From positions 1,612,001-1,676,000 of the forward strand of contig CAWKDG010000012.1 of assembly GCA_963848355.1 (NCBI GenBank): a stretch of DNA of 64,000 bases, written 5' to 3'. This document shows, piece by piece, positions 1 through 7,103 of this stretch; the first letter of the stretch is position 1; each line of letters starts with the position of its first letter. Below the pieces are notes generated by a model that was not told the DNA's origin, did no database searches, and was given only the letters and a program-made list of their open reading frames with translations. The stretch is from CAWKDG01 sp963848355 (lineage in GTDB: Bacteria > Actinomycetota > Acidimicrobiia > Acidimicrobiales > UBA8190). The position numbers and the translations under genes were made by a program.

Positions 1-568
1 TGCTGGCGATGATCACCCGTTCGGTGACGTCGCGGAGCACCGGGTTGGCCGGGCTCTGGAACGATCCCCAGGCGCACGACCCGCTGGCCCCGCGCGCCTT
101 CAGCCAGATGACCTCCCCCCGCAGGAGGAGCCCGAGCTCGTCCTGGAGGATCCCGATGACGTCGGCCGACAGCGACCGGTAGGGCTTGCGACCGAGGTTG
201 GCGACGTTCACGGCGATGCGCCCGCCGGCCTCGAGCGTCCGGACCGATTCGGCGAACACGGCGGTGAGCATCTCGAGGTACTCGAAGTAACTGGCGGGGA
301 CGTGGCCCTCGCCCAGGGCCTCCTCGTACTCCTTGCCGGCGAAGTAGGGCGGAGAGGTGACGACGAGGGCCACCGAGGCGTCCTCGACCTCGTCCATGTG
401 GCGGGCGTCACCCAGGATCGGCTTCTCGGCGATCGGCGAACGGACGACGGTGTCGTCGCCGCTCAGGACGGGGGCCGTGAAGCGGTCGTAGAACCCGCTG
501 GCGTCGTGGGACTCGCGCCGACCGACCCCGAAGGCCGAGGTGGAGGTGGGCTTACGGCGTCCGGTCAT
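1..568 (-). CDS. Site-specific DNA methyltransferase (N-terminal part, cut by window edge)
   Basis: About 189 codons are visible before the gene runs off position 1. The motif TSPPY at residues 71-75 is catalytic motif IV of amino-methyltransferases (N4-cytosine or N6-adenine), which methylate the exocyclic amine of DNA bases with S-adenosylmethionine. A Gly-rich stretch and VNVAN near residue 115 fit the Rossmann-like fold. With motif IV this close to the N-terminus, the SAM-binding FxGxG motif should lie further on, outside the window. Start is ATG at 568. A four-codon mini-ORF beginning at 579 ends on this ATG (ATGA overlap). No endonuclease gene is adjacent in view, so restriction-modification versus orphan regulatory methylase cannot be decided. 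Confidence 0.8.
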   Translation of the reverse strand, partial: MTGRRKPTSTSAFGVGRRESHDASGFYDRFTAPVLSGDDTVVRSPIAEKPILGDARHMDEVEDASVALVVTSPPYFAGKEYEEALGEGHVPASYFEYLEMLTAVFAESVRTLEAGGRIAVNVANLGRKPYRSLSADVIGILQDELGLLLRGEVIWLKARGASGSCAWGSFQSPANPVLRDVTERVIIAS

Positions 569-590
569 CGTTCGCTCATGCGGTGCAGTG

Positions 591-596
591 ATACTA
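591..596 (-). promoter_or_regulatory. Candidate -10 (TAGTAT) for the methyltransferase
   Basis: TAGTAT on the minus strand, 22 nt before the ATG at 568. It fits the TANNNT pattern seen before many genes here. No convincing -35. Confidence 0.35.
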
Positions 597-675
597 ACGG
601 GATGTAACGATTCCCCCCGGGACCGACGACCGGTCCGCGGCCGGCGGGAAGGGGTGGCCGTCGGGCGAGAGGCCG

Positions 676-1860
676 TCAGGGAAGGGTGCGGACGAGCAGG
701 GCGTCGCCCTGGCCGCCGCCGCCGCAGAGGCTGGCCGCCCCGAGGCCCCCGCCCCGGCGCTTGAGCTCGTGGAGCAGGGTCAGGGCCAGGCGCGTCCCCG
801 ACATCCCGATGGGGTGGCCGAGGGCGATGGCCCCGCCGTTCACGTTGGTGACGGCGTCGGTGATGCCCAGGTCGGCCATCGAGGCCAGGCCCACCACGGC
901 GAAGGCCTCGTTGATCTCGAAGAGGTCGACGTCGCCGATGCTCTTCCCCGCCTTCTCGAGGGCCTGGCGCACGGCGTTGGCCGGCTGGAGGAGCAGCGAG
1001 GCGTCGGGGCCGGCCACCTGGCCGTAGCCGAGGACCTCGCCGAGCGGCGTCACCCCGAGGGCGTCGGCCTTGGCCCGGGACGCCACCACCACGGCGGCGC
1101 CGCCGTCGGAGATCTGGCTGGCGTTCCCGGCCGTCACCGTGCCCTCCTTGTCGAAGGCGGGCTTGAGGGCGCCGAGCGATTCGGCCGTGGTCCCGGGGCG
1201 CACACCCTCGTCGGTGTCGACCATGATCGGGTCGCCCTTGCGCTGCGGCACCGAGACGGGGACGATCTCGTCGGCGAAGCGGCCGTCCTTGATGGCGGCG
1301 GCGGCCCGCTCGTGGGAGAGGGCGGCGAAGTTGTCCTGCGCCTGGCGGGAGATCCCGGCGGCGTCGTTGTAGCGCTCGGTGCTCAGACCCATGGCGCAGT
1401 GGTCGAACTGGCAGTAGAGGCCGTCGTACATCATCGAGTCCACCAGCTCGCCGTCGCCCAGCCGGTAGCCGGCCCGGGCCCCGGGCAGGAGATAGGGGGC
1501 CTTGGTCATCGACTCCATCCCCCCGGCCACGACCACGTCGGCCGCCCCGGCGCCGATGAGGAGGTCGGCGAGGAAGATGCTGTTCAGGCCGGACAGGCAC
1601 ACCTTGTTGATCGTGGTGGCGGGGACGGACATGGAGATCCCCCCGTTCACGGCGGCCTGGCGGGCCGTGATCTGCCCCTGGCCGGCCTGCAGGACCTGGC
1701 CCATGAAGACGTAGTCGACCTGGTCGGCTGCCACGCCGCAGCGCTCGAGGGCGGCGGCGATGGCGAACCCCCCGAGGTCCATGGCGCTGAATCCGGCCAG
1801 GGCGCCGGACAGCTTGCCGATGGGGGTGCGGGTACCCCCGAGGATGACGGAACCGGGCAT
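676..1860 (-). CDS. Acetyl-CoA C-acyltransferase (thiolase)
   Basis: A 394-residue thiolase of usual length. It carries the acylated cysteine C88 in NKVCLSG, the NEAF motif, the base H349 in GHPIGMSG, and C379 in CGGGGQG, so all active-site groups are present. It could condense two acetyl-CoA to acetoacetyl-CoA (biosynthetic) or cleave 3-ketoacyl-CoA. Next to crotonyl-CoA carboxylase/reductase and hydroxybutyryl-CoA dehydrogenase, the biosynthetic AtoB/PhaA role is the better guess. The ATG at 1860 follows a good GGAGG ribosome site. It diverges from ccr, and the 145-bp gap holds -10 elements for both directions. Confidence 0.9.
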   Translation of the reverse strand: MPGSVILGGTRTPIGKLSGALAGFSAMDLGGFAIAAALERCGVAADQVDYVFMGQVLQAGQGQITARQAAVNGGISMSVPATTINKVCLSGLNSIFLADLLIGAGAADVVVAGGMESMTKAPYLLPGARAGYRLGDGELVDSMMYDGLYCQFDHCAMGLSTERYNDAAGISRQAQDNFAALSHERAAAAIKDGRFADEIVPVSVPQRKGDPIMVDTDEGVRPGTTAESLGALKPAFDKEGTVTAGNASQISDGGAAVVVASRAKADALGVTPLGEVLGYGQVAGPDASLLLQPANAVRQALEKAGKSIGDVDLFEINEAFAVVGLASMADLGITDAVTNVNGGAIALGHPIGMSGTRLALTLLHELKRRGGGLGAASLCGGGGQGDALLVRTLP

Positions 1861-1932
1861 GAGGACCTCCGAAAGGGCCGGCGGCCACGTCCGGACCGCC
1901 GGGTGGCGCCCCTCGTCCGGGGCGTTCCCCCG

Positions 1933-1938
1933 AGCCTA
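1933..1938 (-). promoter_or_regulatory. Candidate -10 (TAGGCT) for the thiolase
   Basis: TAGGCT on the minus strand would give a leader of roughly 65 nt that includes the GGAGG site. Confidence 0.35.
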
Positions 1939-1991
1939 TCCAGTCGGCCCCCGCTCTGGTGACCCACGGGTAACCAACCGCCGTTCGGAGG

Positions 1992-1997
1992 TAACGT
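1992..1997 (+). promoter_or_regulatory. Leaderless -10 (TAACGT) for ccr
   Basis: TAACGT ends 8 nt before the ATG at 2006. No ribosome site lies at a useful distance, so transcription probably starts at or next to the start codon. Confidence 0.55.
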
Positions 1998-2005
1998 GCC
2001 CACCC

Positions 2006-3346
2006 ATGCACGCGATCCTGGACGCCATCCTGGCCGGCGCCACCGGCGACGAGATCTCGGCCCTCCCCCTGCCCGAGACGTACCGGGCGGCGTTCGTCCT
2101 GCGTGACGAGGTCGAGATGTTCGCCGGGGTCGACTCGGCCGACAAGGACCCCCGCAAGTCGCTCCACGTGGCCGAGGTGGCCGTCCCCGAGCTGGCCCCC
2201 GACGAGGCCTATGTCGCCGTCATGGCCTCGGCCATCAACTTCAACACCGTCTGGACGTCGATCTTCGAGCCCCTGCCCACCTTCGGGTTCCTCGACCGCC
2301 TGGCCCGGGAGAGCATCTGGGGGGCCCGCCACGCCCTGCCGTACCACGTGGTCGGCTCCGACGCCTCCGGCGTGGTCCTGCGGGTGGGGTCCCTGGTGCG
2401 GAACTTCAAGCCCGGGGACAAGGTCGTGGTCCACTGCAACTACGTCGACGACCAGGACCCGTCGGCCCACGACGACTCGATGCTGGCGGCCAACGAACGC
2501 ATCTGGGGGTTCGAGACGAACTTCGGCGGCCTGGCCGACCTGGCCGTGGTGAAGGCCAACCAGCTCATGCCCAAGGCCACGCACCTGAGCTGGGAGGAGG
2601 CGGCCATCAACGCCCTGTGCAACTCGACGGCCTACCGGATGCTCGTCTCGCGCAACGGGGCCGAGATGAAGCAGGGCGACCGGGTGCTCGTCTGGGGGGC
2701 CAGCGGAGGTCTCGGCAGCTACGCCGTCCAGCACGTCCTGAACGGCGGGGCCACCCCCGTCGGCGTGGTCTCGTCCCCCGACAAGGTGGCCCTCCTCCAC
2801 GATCTCGGCGTGGAGGCCGTCATCGACCGCAAGGCCGCCGGGTACCGGTTCTGGAAGGACGAGCACACCCAGGACGAGTCCGAGTGGCGGCGGCTCGGCA
2901 AGGACATCCGGGCCCTCGTGGGCGACGACCCCGACGTCGTCTTCGAGCACCCCGGGCGCCAGACGATGGGTGCCTCGGTCTTCGCCTGCAAGCGGGCCGG
3001 CACCGTCGTCACCTGCGCGGCGACGTCCGGGTACATGATCGAGTACGACAACCGCCACCTGTGGATGAAGCTGAAGACCATCAAGGGCTCCCACTTCGCC
3101 AACTACCGCGAGGCGTGGGACGCCAACCAGCTGATCTGCCAGGGGAAGATCGTCCCGCCCCTCTCGGCGCTCTATCCCCTCGAGAACGTGGGCGAAGCCG
3201 CCTACCAGGTCCACCGCAACCTCCACGAGGGCAAGATCGGCGTCCTCTGCCTGGCCCCTTCCGAAGGCCTCGGCGTCGACGACCCCGAGCTGCGGGCGGC
3301 CGTCGGTGAGGACCGCATCACGCTCTTCCGGAGACACGGGGCATGA
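2006..3346 (+). CDS. ccr: Crotonyl-CoA carboxylase/reductase
   Basis: A 446-residue medium-chain dehydrogenase/reductase. The family reductively carboxylates crotonyl-CoA with NADPH and CO2 to ethylmalonyl-CoA. The NADPH loop GASGGLGSYA is at 231-240. The four CO2-pocket residues known from the Kitasatospora enzyme all have counterparts: N80 (INFN), F169-E170 (WGFETNF) and H363 (GSHFANY). This separates true carboxylases from plain enoyl reductases. The reading frame is open upstream for 82 more codons, but the ATG at 2006 is supported by the leaderless -10 and by family length. It overlaps the epimerase start by 4 nt (ATGA), suggesting translational coupling. It either feeds the ethylmalonyl-CoA pathway or supplies ethylmalonyl-CoA for polyketides; mutase and epimerase nearby favour the former. 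Confidence 0.96.
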   Translation: MHAILDAILAGATGDEISALPLPETYRAAFVLRDEVEMFAGVDSADKDPRKSLHVAEVAVPELAPDEAYVAVMASAINFNTVWTSIFEPLPTFGFLDRLARESIWGARHALPYHVVGSDASGVVLRVGSLVRNFKPGDKVVVHCNYVDDQDPSAHDDSMLAANERIWGFETNFGGLADLAVVKANQLMPKATHLSWEEAAINALCNSTAYRMLVSRNGAEMKQGDRVLVWGASGGLGSYAVQHVLNGGATPVGVVSSPDKVALLHDLGVEAVIDRKAAGYRFWKDEHTQDESEWRRLGKDIRALVGDDPDVVFEHPGRQTMGASVFACKRAGTVVTCAATSGYMIEYDNRHLWMKLKTIKGSHFANYREAWDANQLICQGKIVPPLSALYPLENVGEAAYQVHRNLHEGKIGVLCLAPSEGLGVDDPELRAAVGEDRITLFRRHGA

Positions 3347-3753
3347 CCGGGGCCGTGCTGACCGAGATCGACCACGTGGCCATCGCCGTGCACGACCTCG
3401 ATGCCGCCGTCGCCCACTACCGGACCTGGTTCGGGGCCGACGTGGCCCACCGGGAGGTGGTCGAGTCCGACGGCGTCGAGGAGGCCCTGCTCCGGGTGGG
3501 CACCTCCTATGTCCAGCTCGTCTGCCCCACGCGTCCCGACTCGCCCGTGGCCAAGTTCCTCGAGCGCCGGGGTGAGGGCCTCCACCACGTCGGCTACCGG
3601 GTGACCGACTGCGCCGCCGCCCTGCAGCGCGTCATCGACAGCGGTGGGAGGGTCATCGACAAGGTCCCCCGGCCCGGCTCGCGCGGGACGACGGTGGCTT
3701 TCATCCATCCCCAAGGTGACCTGGGTACCCTCATCGAGCTCGTCCAGGAGTAG
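3343..3753 (+). CDS. mce: Methylmalonyl-CoA / ethylmalonyl-CoA epimerase
   Basis: A 136-residue protein of the vicinal-oxygen-chelate (glyoxalase) fold with two beta-alpha-beta modules. Candidate divalent-metal ligands are H11 (IDHVAIAV), Q58, H82 (GLHHVGYRV) and E132 (LIELVQE), matching the known epimerase pattern. It interconverts the (2S)- and (2R)-forms of methylmalonyl-CoA or ethylmalonyl-CoA so that the B12 mutase can act on them. The start overlaps the ccr stop, so the two are co-translated. Being fused to ccr in one operon suggests it serves both ethylmalonyl- and methylmalonyl-CoA, as in the ethylmalonyl-CoA pathway. Confidence 0.92.
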   Translation: MTGAVLTEIDHVAIAVHDLDAAVAHYRTWFGADVAHREVVESDGVEEALLRVGTSYVQLVCPTRPDSPVAKFLERRGEGLHHVGYRVTDCAAALQRVIDSGGRVIDKVPRPGSRGTTVAFIHPQGDLGTLIELVQE

Positions 3754-3789
3754 CGAGGGCCGCCATATTCGTCCCCCGGGACGCTCGGA

Positions 3790-3795
3790 TAGCCT
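3790..3795 (+). promoter_or_regulatory. Leaderless -10 (TAGCCT) for the carboxylase beta gene
   Basis: TAGCCT ends 8 nt before the ATG at 3804. This favours that start over the in-frame ATG at 3816. Confidence 0.5.
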
Positions 3796-3803
3796 CACGG
3801 TTC

Positions 3804-5360
3804 ATGGAACATCCCATGTCCCAACGCCTGGCCGACCTGAAGGCCCGCAAGGAAGAGGCCCTGCACGCCGGCTCGCCCCGCGCCGTCGAGCGCCAGCATT
3901 CGAAGGGCAAGATGACGGCCCGCGAGCGGATCGAGTACCTCCTCGACGAGGGATCGTTCCAGGAGCTCGACATGCTGGCCCGCCACCGGGCCCACGGGAT
4001 GGGCCTGGAGGAGAACCGGCCGTACACCGACGGCGTCATCACCGGCTTCGGCGCCATCGACGGGCGCCGGGTCTGCGTCTTCTCCCAGGACTTCACCGTC
4101 TACGGCGGGGCGCTCGGCGAGGTCTTCGCCGAGAAGATCCACAAGATCATGGACCTGGCCGAGTCGATCGGCGTCCCCATGATCGGCCTCAACGACGGCG
4201 CCGGGGCCCGGATCCAGGAGGGGGTCGTCTCGCTGCACTCCTACGGGCAGATCTTCCACCGCAACGTCCGCGCCTCGGGCGTGATCCCCCAGGTGAGCGT
4301 GATCATGGGACCGTGTGCCGGCGGTGCCGTCTACTCGCCGGCCATGACCGACTTCATCTTCATGGTCAACGGGACCTCCCACATGTTCATCACGGGCCCC
4401 GACGTGGTGAAGACGGTGACGGGGGAGGACGTGACCCTCGAGGAACTCGGCGGGGCCATGTCCCACGCCACGAAGTCCGGGGTGGCCACCTTCGTGGCCC
4501 CCGACGAGAAGACCTGCCTCGACGAGGTCCGCTACCTCCTCTCCTTCCTCCCCTCCAACAACCTGGAGGAGACGCCGGTCGTCGACACGGGCGACGACCC
4601 CGACCGGGGCACCCCCGAGCTCGTCGACCTCATGCCGGCCACGGCCACCCAGCCCTACGACATGAAGAAGGTCATCACGTCGGTGGTCGACGCCGAGGAC
4701 TACTTCGAGGTCCACCCCCACTGGGCCATGTCCATCACCTGTGGCTTCGCCCGCATCGACGGGCGCGCCGTCGGGATCGTCGGCAACCAGCCCGCCGTCC
4801 TCGCCGGTGTCCTCGACATCGACTCGTCGGAGAAGGCGGCCCGCTTCGTCCGGACCTGCGACGCCTTCAACATCCCCCTCGTCACCTTCGTCGACGTCCC
4901 CGGCTTCATGCCCGGGACCGACCAGGAGTACGGCGGCATCATCCGCCACGGCGCCAAACTCCTCTACGCCTACTGCGAGGCGACGGTCCCCCGGATCCAG
5001 ATCATCACCCGCAAGGCCTACGGCGGTGCCTACGTCGTCATGAACTCGAAGTCCATCGGTGCCGACCTGGCCTTCGCCTGGCCCTCGGCCGAGCTGGCCG
5101 TGATGGGGCCCCAGGGTGCCGTCGAGATCGTCTACCGCCGGGAGCTGGCCGAGGCGGCCGACCCCGTGGCCCGCCGGGCCGAGCTGGTGGAGGAGTACAC
5201 CGAGCGTTACGCCAATCCCTACATCGCCGCCGAACGCGGCTACGTCGACGACGTCATCGATCCGAGCGAGACGCGTCGCGTCCTCGTCAAGAGCCTCCGC
5301 CTCCTGGCCTCCAAGCGCGAGGAGCTGCCGCGGCGCAAGCACGGCAACGTCCCGCTGTGA
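3804..5360 (+). CDS. pccB: Acyl-CoA (propionyl-CoA) carboxylase beta subunit
   Basis: A 518-residue carboxyltransferase with the two crotonase-like halves of the AccD5/PccB family. It moves CO2 from carboxybiotin to propionyl- or acetyl-CoA. Visible hallmarks are GGAVYSPAMTDF in the N-terminal half and GAKLLYAY, KAYGGAYVVM and MGPQGAVEIVY in the C-terminal half. The length is usual. The biotinylated alpha subunit is not in this window and must be encoded elsewhere, as is common in actinobacteria. It is followed after 21 nt by the epsilon subunit. With epimerase and mutase nearby it would connect propionyl-CoA, methylmalonyl-CoA and succinyl-CoA. Whether acetyl- or propionyl-CoA is preferred cannot be read from the sequence. 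Confidence 0.94.
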   Translation: MEHPMSQRLADLKARKEEALHAGSPRAVERQHSKGKMTARERIEYLLDEGSFQELDMLARHRAHGMGLEENRPYTDGVITGFGAIDGRRVCVFSQDFTVYGGALGEVFAEKIHKIMDLAESIGVPMIGLNDGAGARIQEGVVSLHSYGQIFHRNVRASGVIPQVSVIMGPCAGGAVYSPAMTDFIFMVNGTSHMFITGPDVVKTVTGEDVTLEELGGAMSHATKSGVATFVAPDEKTCLDEVRYLLSFLPSNNLEETPVVDTGDDPDRGTPELVDLMPATATQPYDMKKVITSVVDAEDYFEVHPHWAMSITCGFARIDGRAVGIVGNQPAVLAGVLDIDSSEKAARFVRTCDAFNIPLVTFVDVPGFMPGTDQEYGGIIRHGAKLLYAYCEATVPRIQIITRKAYGGAYVVMNSKSIGADLAFAWPSAELAVMGPQGAVEIVYRRELAEAADPVARRAELVEEYTERYANPYIAAERGYVDDVIDPSETRRVLVKSLRLLASKREELPRRKHGNVPL

Positions 5361-5381
5361 GCACCGGCGCGTTCCCCGCAG

Positions 5382-5573
5382 GTGGTGGCCGTGCATCCCG
5401 CCCCCGAGCCGGCCGTCCTCACCGCCATCGTGGCCGCCGTCGAGGAGGCCTGGCCCCGGCCCCTCCCGGCAACCGGCGCCGACGGGCAGGCGGTCTCGGC
5501 CTGGCGCTTCAGTGGCCGCTGGTGGTCGAAGCCCACCGCTCTGCGACGCGATCGCCCCCGGGCCGGCGGCTGA
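5382..5573 (+). CDS. Acyl-CoA carboxylase epsilon subunit
   Basis: A 63-residue protein. Its C-terminal AWRFSGRWWSKP is the signature of the small epsilon subunits that bind and stimulate actinobacterial acyl-CoA carboxylase alpha-beta complexes. An in-frame stop at 5358 limits the N-terminus, and the first usable start is the GTG at 5382. It follows the beta subunit immediately, as in other actinobacteria. No strong ribosome site is visible, so translation may depend on coupling to the beta gene. Confidence 0.82.
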   Translation: MVAVHPAPEPAVLTAIVAAVEEAWPRPLPATGADGQAVSAWRFSGRWWSKPTALRRDRPRAGG

Positions 5574-5613
5574 GACGCAGCGGACGCACCCACCGCCGGC
5601 TGACCGCTGATCG

Positions 5614-6627
5614 TCAGCCGGACGCGGTGCAGTCCGGGGGGTCGACGAGACCCCAGAGGCGGATGACCGACAGGGGCATGATCATGCGGGAGTAGCACGG
5701 CGGTTCTCCGGCAATTCCCACCATCGTCCAGCGACCGCCGGGCGACGGGAGGGTCCCCGGACCGGGGATCTGGTAGAAGATCCCCGTCTCGCCCCCGTCC
5801 TGCATGGCCACGTCGGGAGAATTCGACGTGTCGGTGTCCGGTCCGCGGTAGGTGAAGCTGGCGTAGGCCCAGTCGAGGCCCGTCTGCGGGTCGTAGGCCA
5901 GGTACGTCGACCCCGGCTGCAGCGAGATCTCCGAGCCGTAGAGCGCCTGCCACCCGTGCTCGGCCAGGTAGGTGTCGAGGAGGCCGCTGTTCATCGCCGC
6001 CGTGGCCGCCAGGTTCGTCGCCGCCGGCTGCGCCGGGCGGGGTGCAACGGCGCCCAGCTTTTCACTGAACGTGCACGACGCCGGCGCCGGCGGGTCCGCT
6101 TCGCCCTCGGCCGCGGCGACCACCGCCGGGGAGAAGAGCCGATCACAATCTTCGATGGTGATCGTGGCGGCTGCCTTGGCGGCGGTCGTCACCTGCGCCG
6201 TGGCCGTCGTGGCGGCCGGGTCGCCCTTGATGGTCAACGTGAACGGAGCCGGTGAGGATGCGCGTCCCGAGAAGGAGAAGTACCCCGCCTCCTTCCCGTC
6301 CTGAAAGGCGAAGACGGCCACACCGCCCAACGTGTCGCTCCCGGCCGGACCGGGGTTCACCACCAGCGCGTAACCGGGTCGGCCCACGGGGGTATCGGTA
6401 TACGTCGCCGGTGCCACCGTCGGTGCGTGCGGCGAGCCCGACGTCGACGAGCCCGACGTCGACGAGCCCGGGGTCGTCGTCGGTGCCGTCGGTCGGGACG
6501 GTGTGGTCGTCGGTCTCGTCGTCGACGGTGCCGTCGTGGTGGCCCGCGAAGCTTCTTTCGGTGACCCGGCGCATCCGGTCAACAGCAGGCCGCAGGCGAG
6601 GGCCGTCACAGGGGTGAGGGGGCGCAC
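5614..6627 (-). CDS. Secreted lipoprotein of unknown function
   Basis: 337 residues. A signal peptide ends in the lipobox LLTGC (Cys about residue 19), then a Ser/Thr/Pro linker of about 50 residues carries two copies of a 15-bp tandem repeat (STSGS). A mixed alpha/beta exported domain follows, with four cysteines that could form disulfides. I do not recognise the domain. The GTG start at 6627 sits 6 nt behind TAACTT, a leaderless -10. It diverges from the broken flavin-fold gene at 6663. It probably sits on the outer face of the cytoplasmic membrane; no substrate can be inferred. Confidence 0.8.
   Translation of the reverse strand: MRPLTPVTALACGLLLTGCAGSPKEASRATTTAPSTTRPTTTPSRPTAPTTTPGSSTSGSSTSGSPHAPTVAPATYTDTPVGRPGYALVVNPGPAGSDTLGGVAVFAFQDGKEAGYFSFSGRASSPAPFTLTIKGDPAATTATAQVTTAAKAAATITIEDCDRLFSPAVVAAAEGEADPPAPASCTFSEKLGAVAPRPAQPAATNLAATAAMNSGLLDTYLAEHGWQALYGSEISLQPGSTYLAYDPQTGLDWAYASFTYRGPDTDTSNSPDVAMQDGGETGIFYQIPGPGTLPSPGGRWTMVGIAGEPPCYSRMIMPLSVIRLWGLVDPPDCTASG
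6434..6470. repeat. Short tandem repeat in the lipoprotein linker
   Basis: Two exact 15-bp units (6434-6448 and 6449-6463) plus a partial third encode a Ser-Thr-Ser-Gly linker. Expansion in 15-bp steps would keep the frame. Confidence 0.75.
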
Positions 6628-6633
6628 GGAGGC

Positions 6634-6639
6634 AAGTTA
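6634..6639 (-). promoter_or_regulatory. Leaderless -10 (TAACTT) for the lipoprotein
   Basis: TAACTT ends 6 nt before the GTG at 6627. Confidence 0.5.
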
Positions 6640-6662
6640 CTCCTCTGTGCTGGAATCGGAGG

Positions 6663-7071
6663 ATGCTCGAGACAGAAGACGAATTGCGGCGCCTGCAACA
6701 CCTTCTCGACGCGAGCGCCGACGGAGCCGGCGCGCACCTGCGGAGCATCATCACCGACGAACGACGGGTACTTGCTTCACGGGTCCTTCCAGTTCAGCTC
6801 GGGGAGGGACGCGGTCCGCATGCGTCATCTGGCCGCCCGCCCCGCCGTCAGTGCCGTCCATCTCCCCGGCGACGAGCTCGCCGTGACGGTCCATGGCCGG
6901 GCCGAGATCTTCGAGCTCTCGGACCCCACGCACGGGGAACTGCGTCAGGCCATGCTCGACGGGTATCTGCCCAAGCAGGGCCCGGCGTTCGAGACCTGGC
7001 TCGACGGGGAGGACGCCATCGGGGCGCGGATCGTCGCCGACAAGATGTTCGCCTTCTCCTTGGAGCGTTGA
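6663..7071 (+). pseudogene. Pyridoxamine 5'-phosphate oxidase-like gene with internal deletion
   Basis: The N-terminal helix (starts MLETEDELRRLQ, ends SIITDERR) is read from the ATG at 6663. The body (HGSFQFSSGRD, RMRHLAARPAVS, ELAVTVHGRAEI, ending KMFAFSLER) is in the next frame from about 6763 to the stop at 7071. The family normally has a stretch of roughly 30 residues between these parts, forming the first strands of the split-barrel FMN-binding fold; here it is missing. The join sits on CGACGG (6762-6767), which suits both the upstream RR codons and the downstream VDG-like codons, so the loss looks like a deletion between short identical words. The product could not be a complete flavin-fold protein. 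An assembly collapse would look the same. Confidence 0.75.
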
Positions 7072-7103
7072 CGTCGCCGCTCGGCGCGGGCGTCGGTGAC
7101 GGC

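Noticed and set aside
769..1962. A 397-codon plus-strand frame opposite the thiolase
   Set aside because: Low-complexity Gly/Val/His composition typical of a shadow frame; the thiolase on the other strand has all catalytic residues.
6848..7103. Continuation of the mutase frame from 7104 to 6848 as a C-terminal domain
   Set aside because: This is the out-of-frame reading after the one-base loss; the real cobalamin domain ends at 7104 in the other frame.
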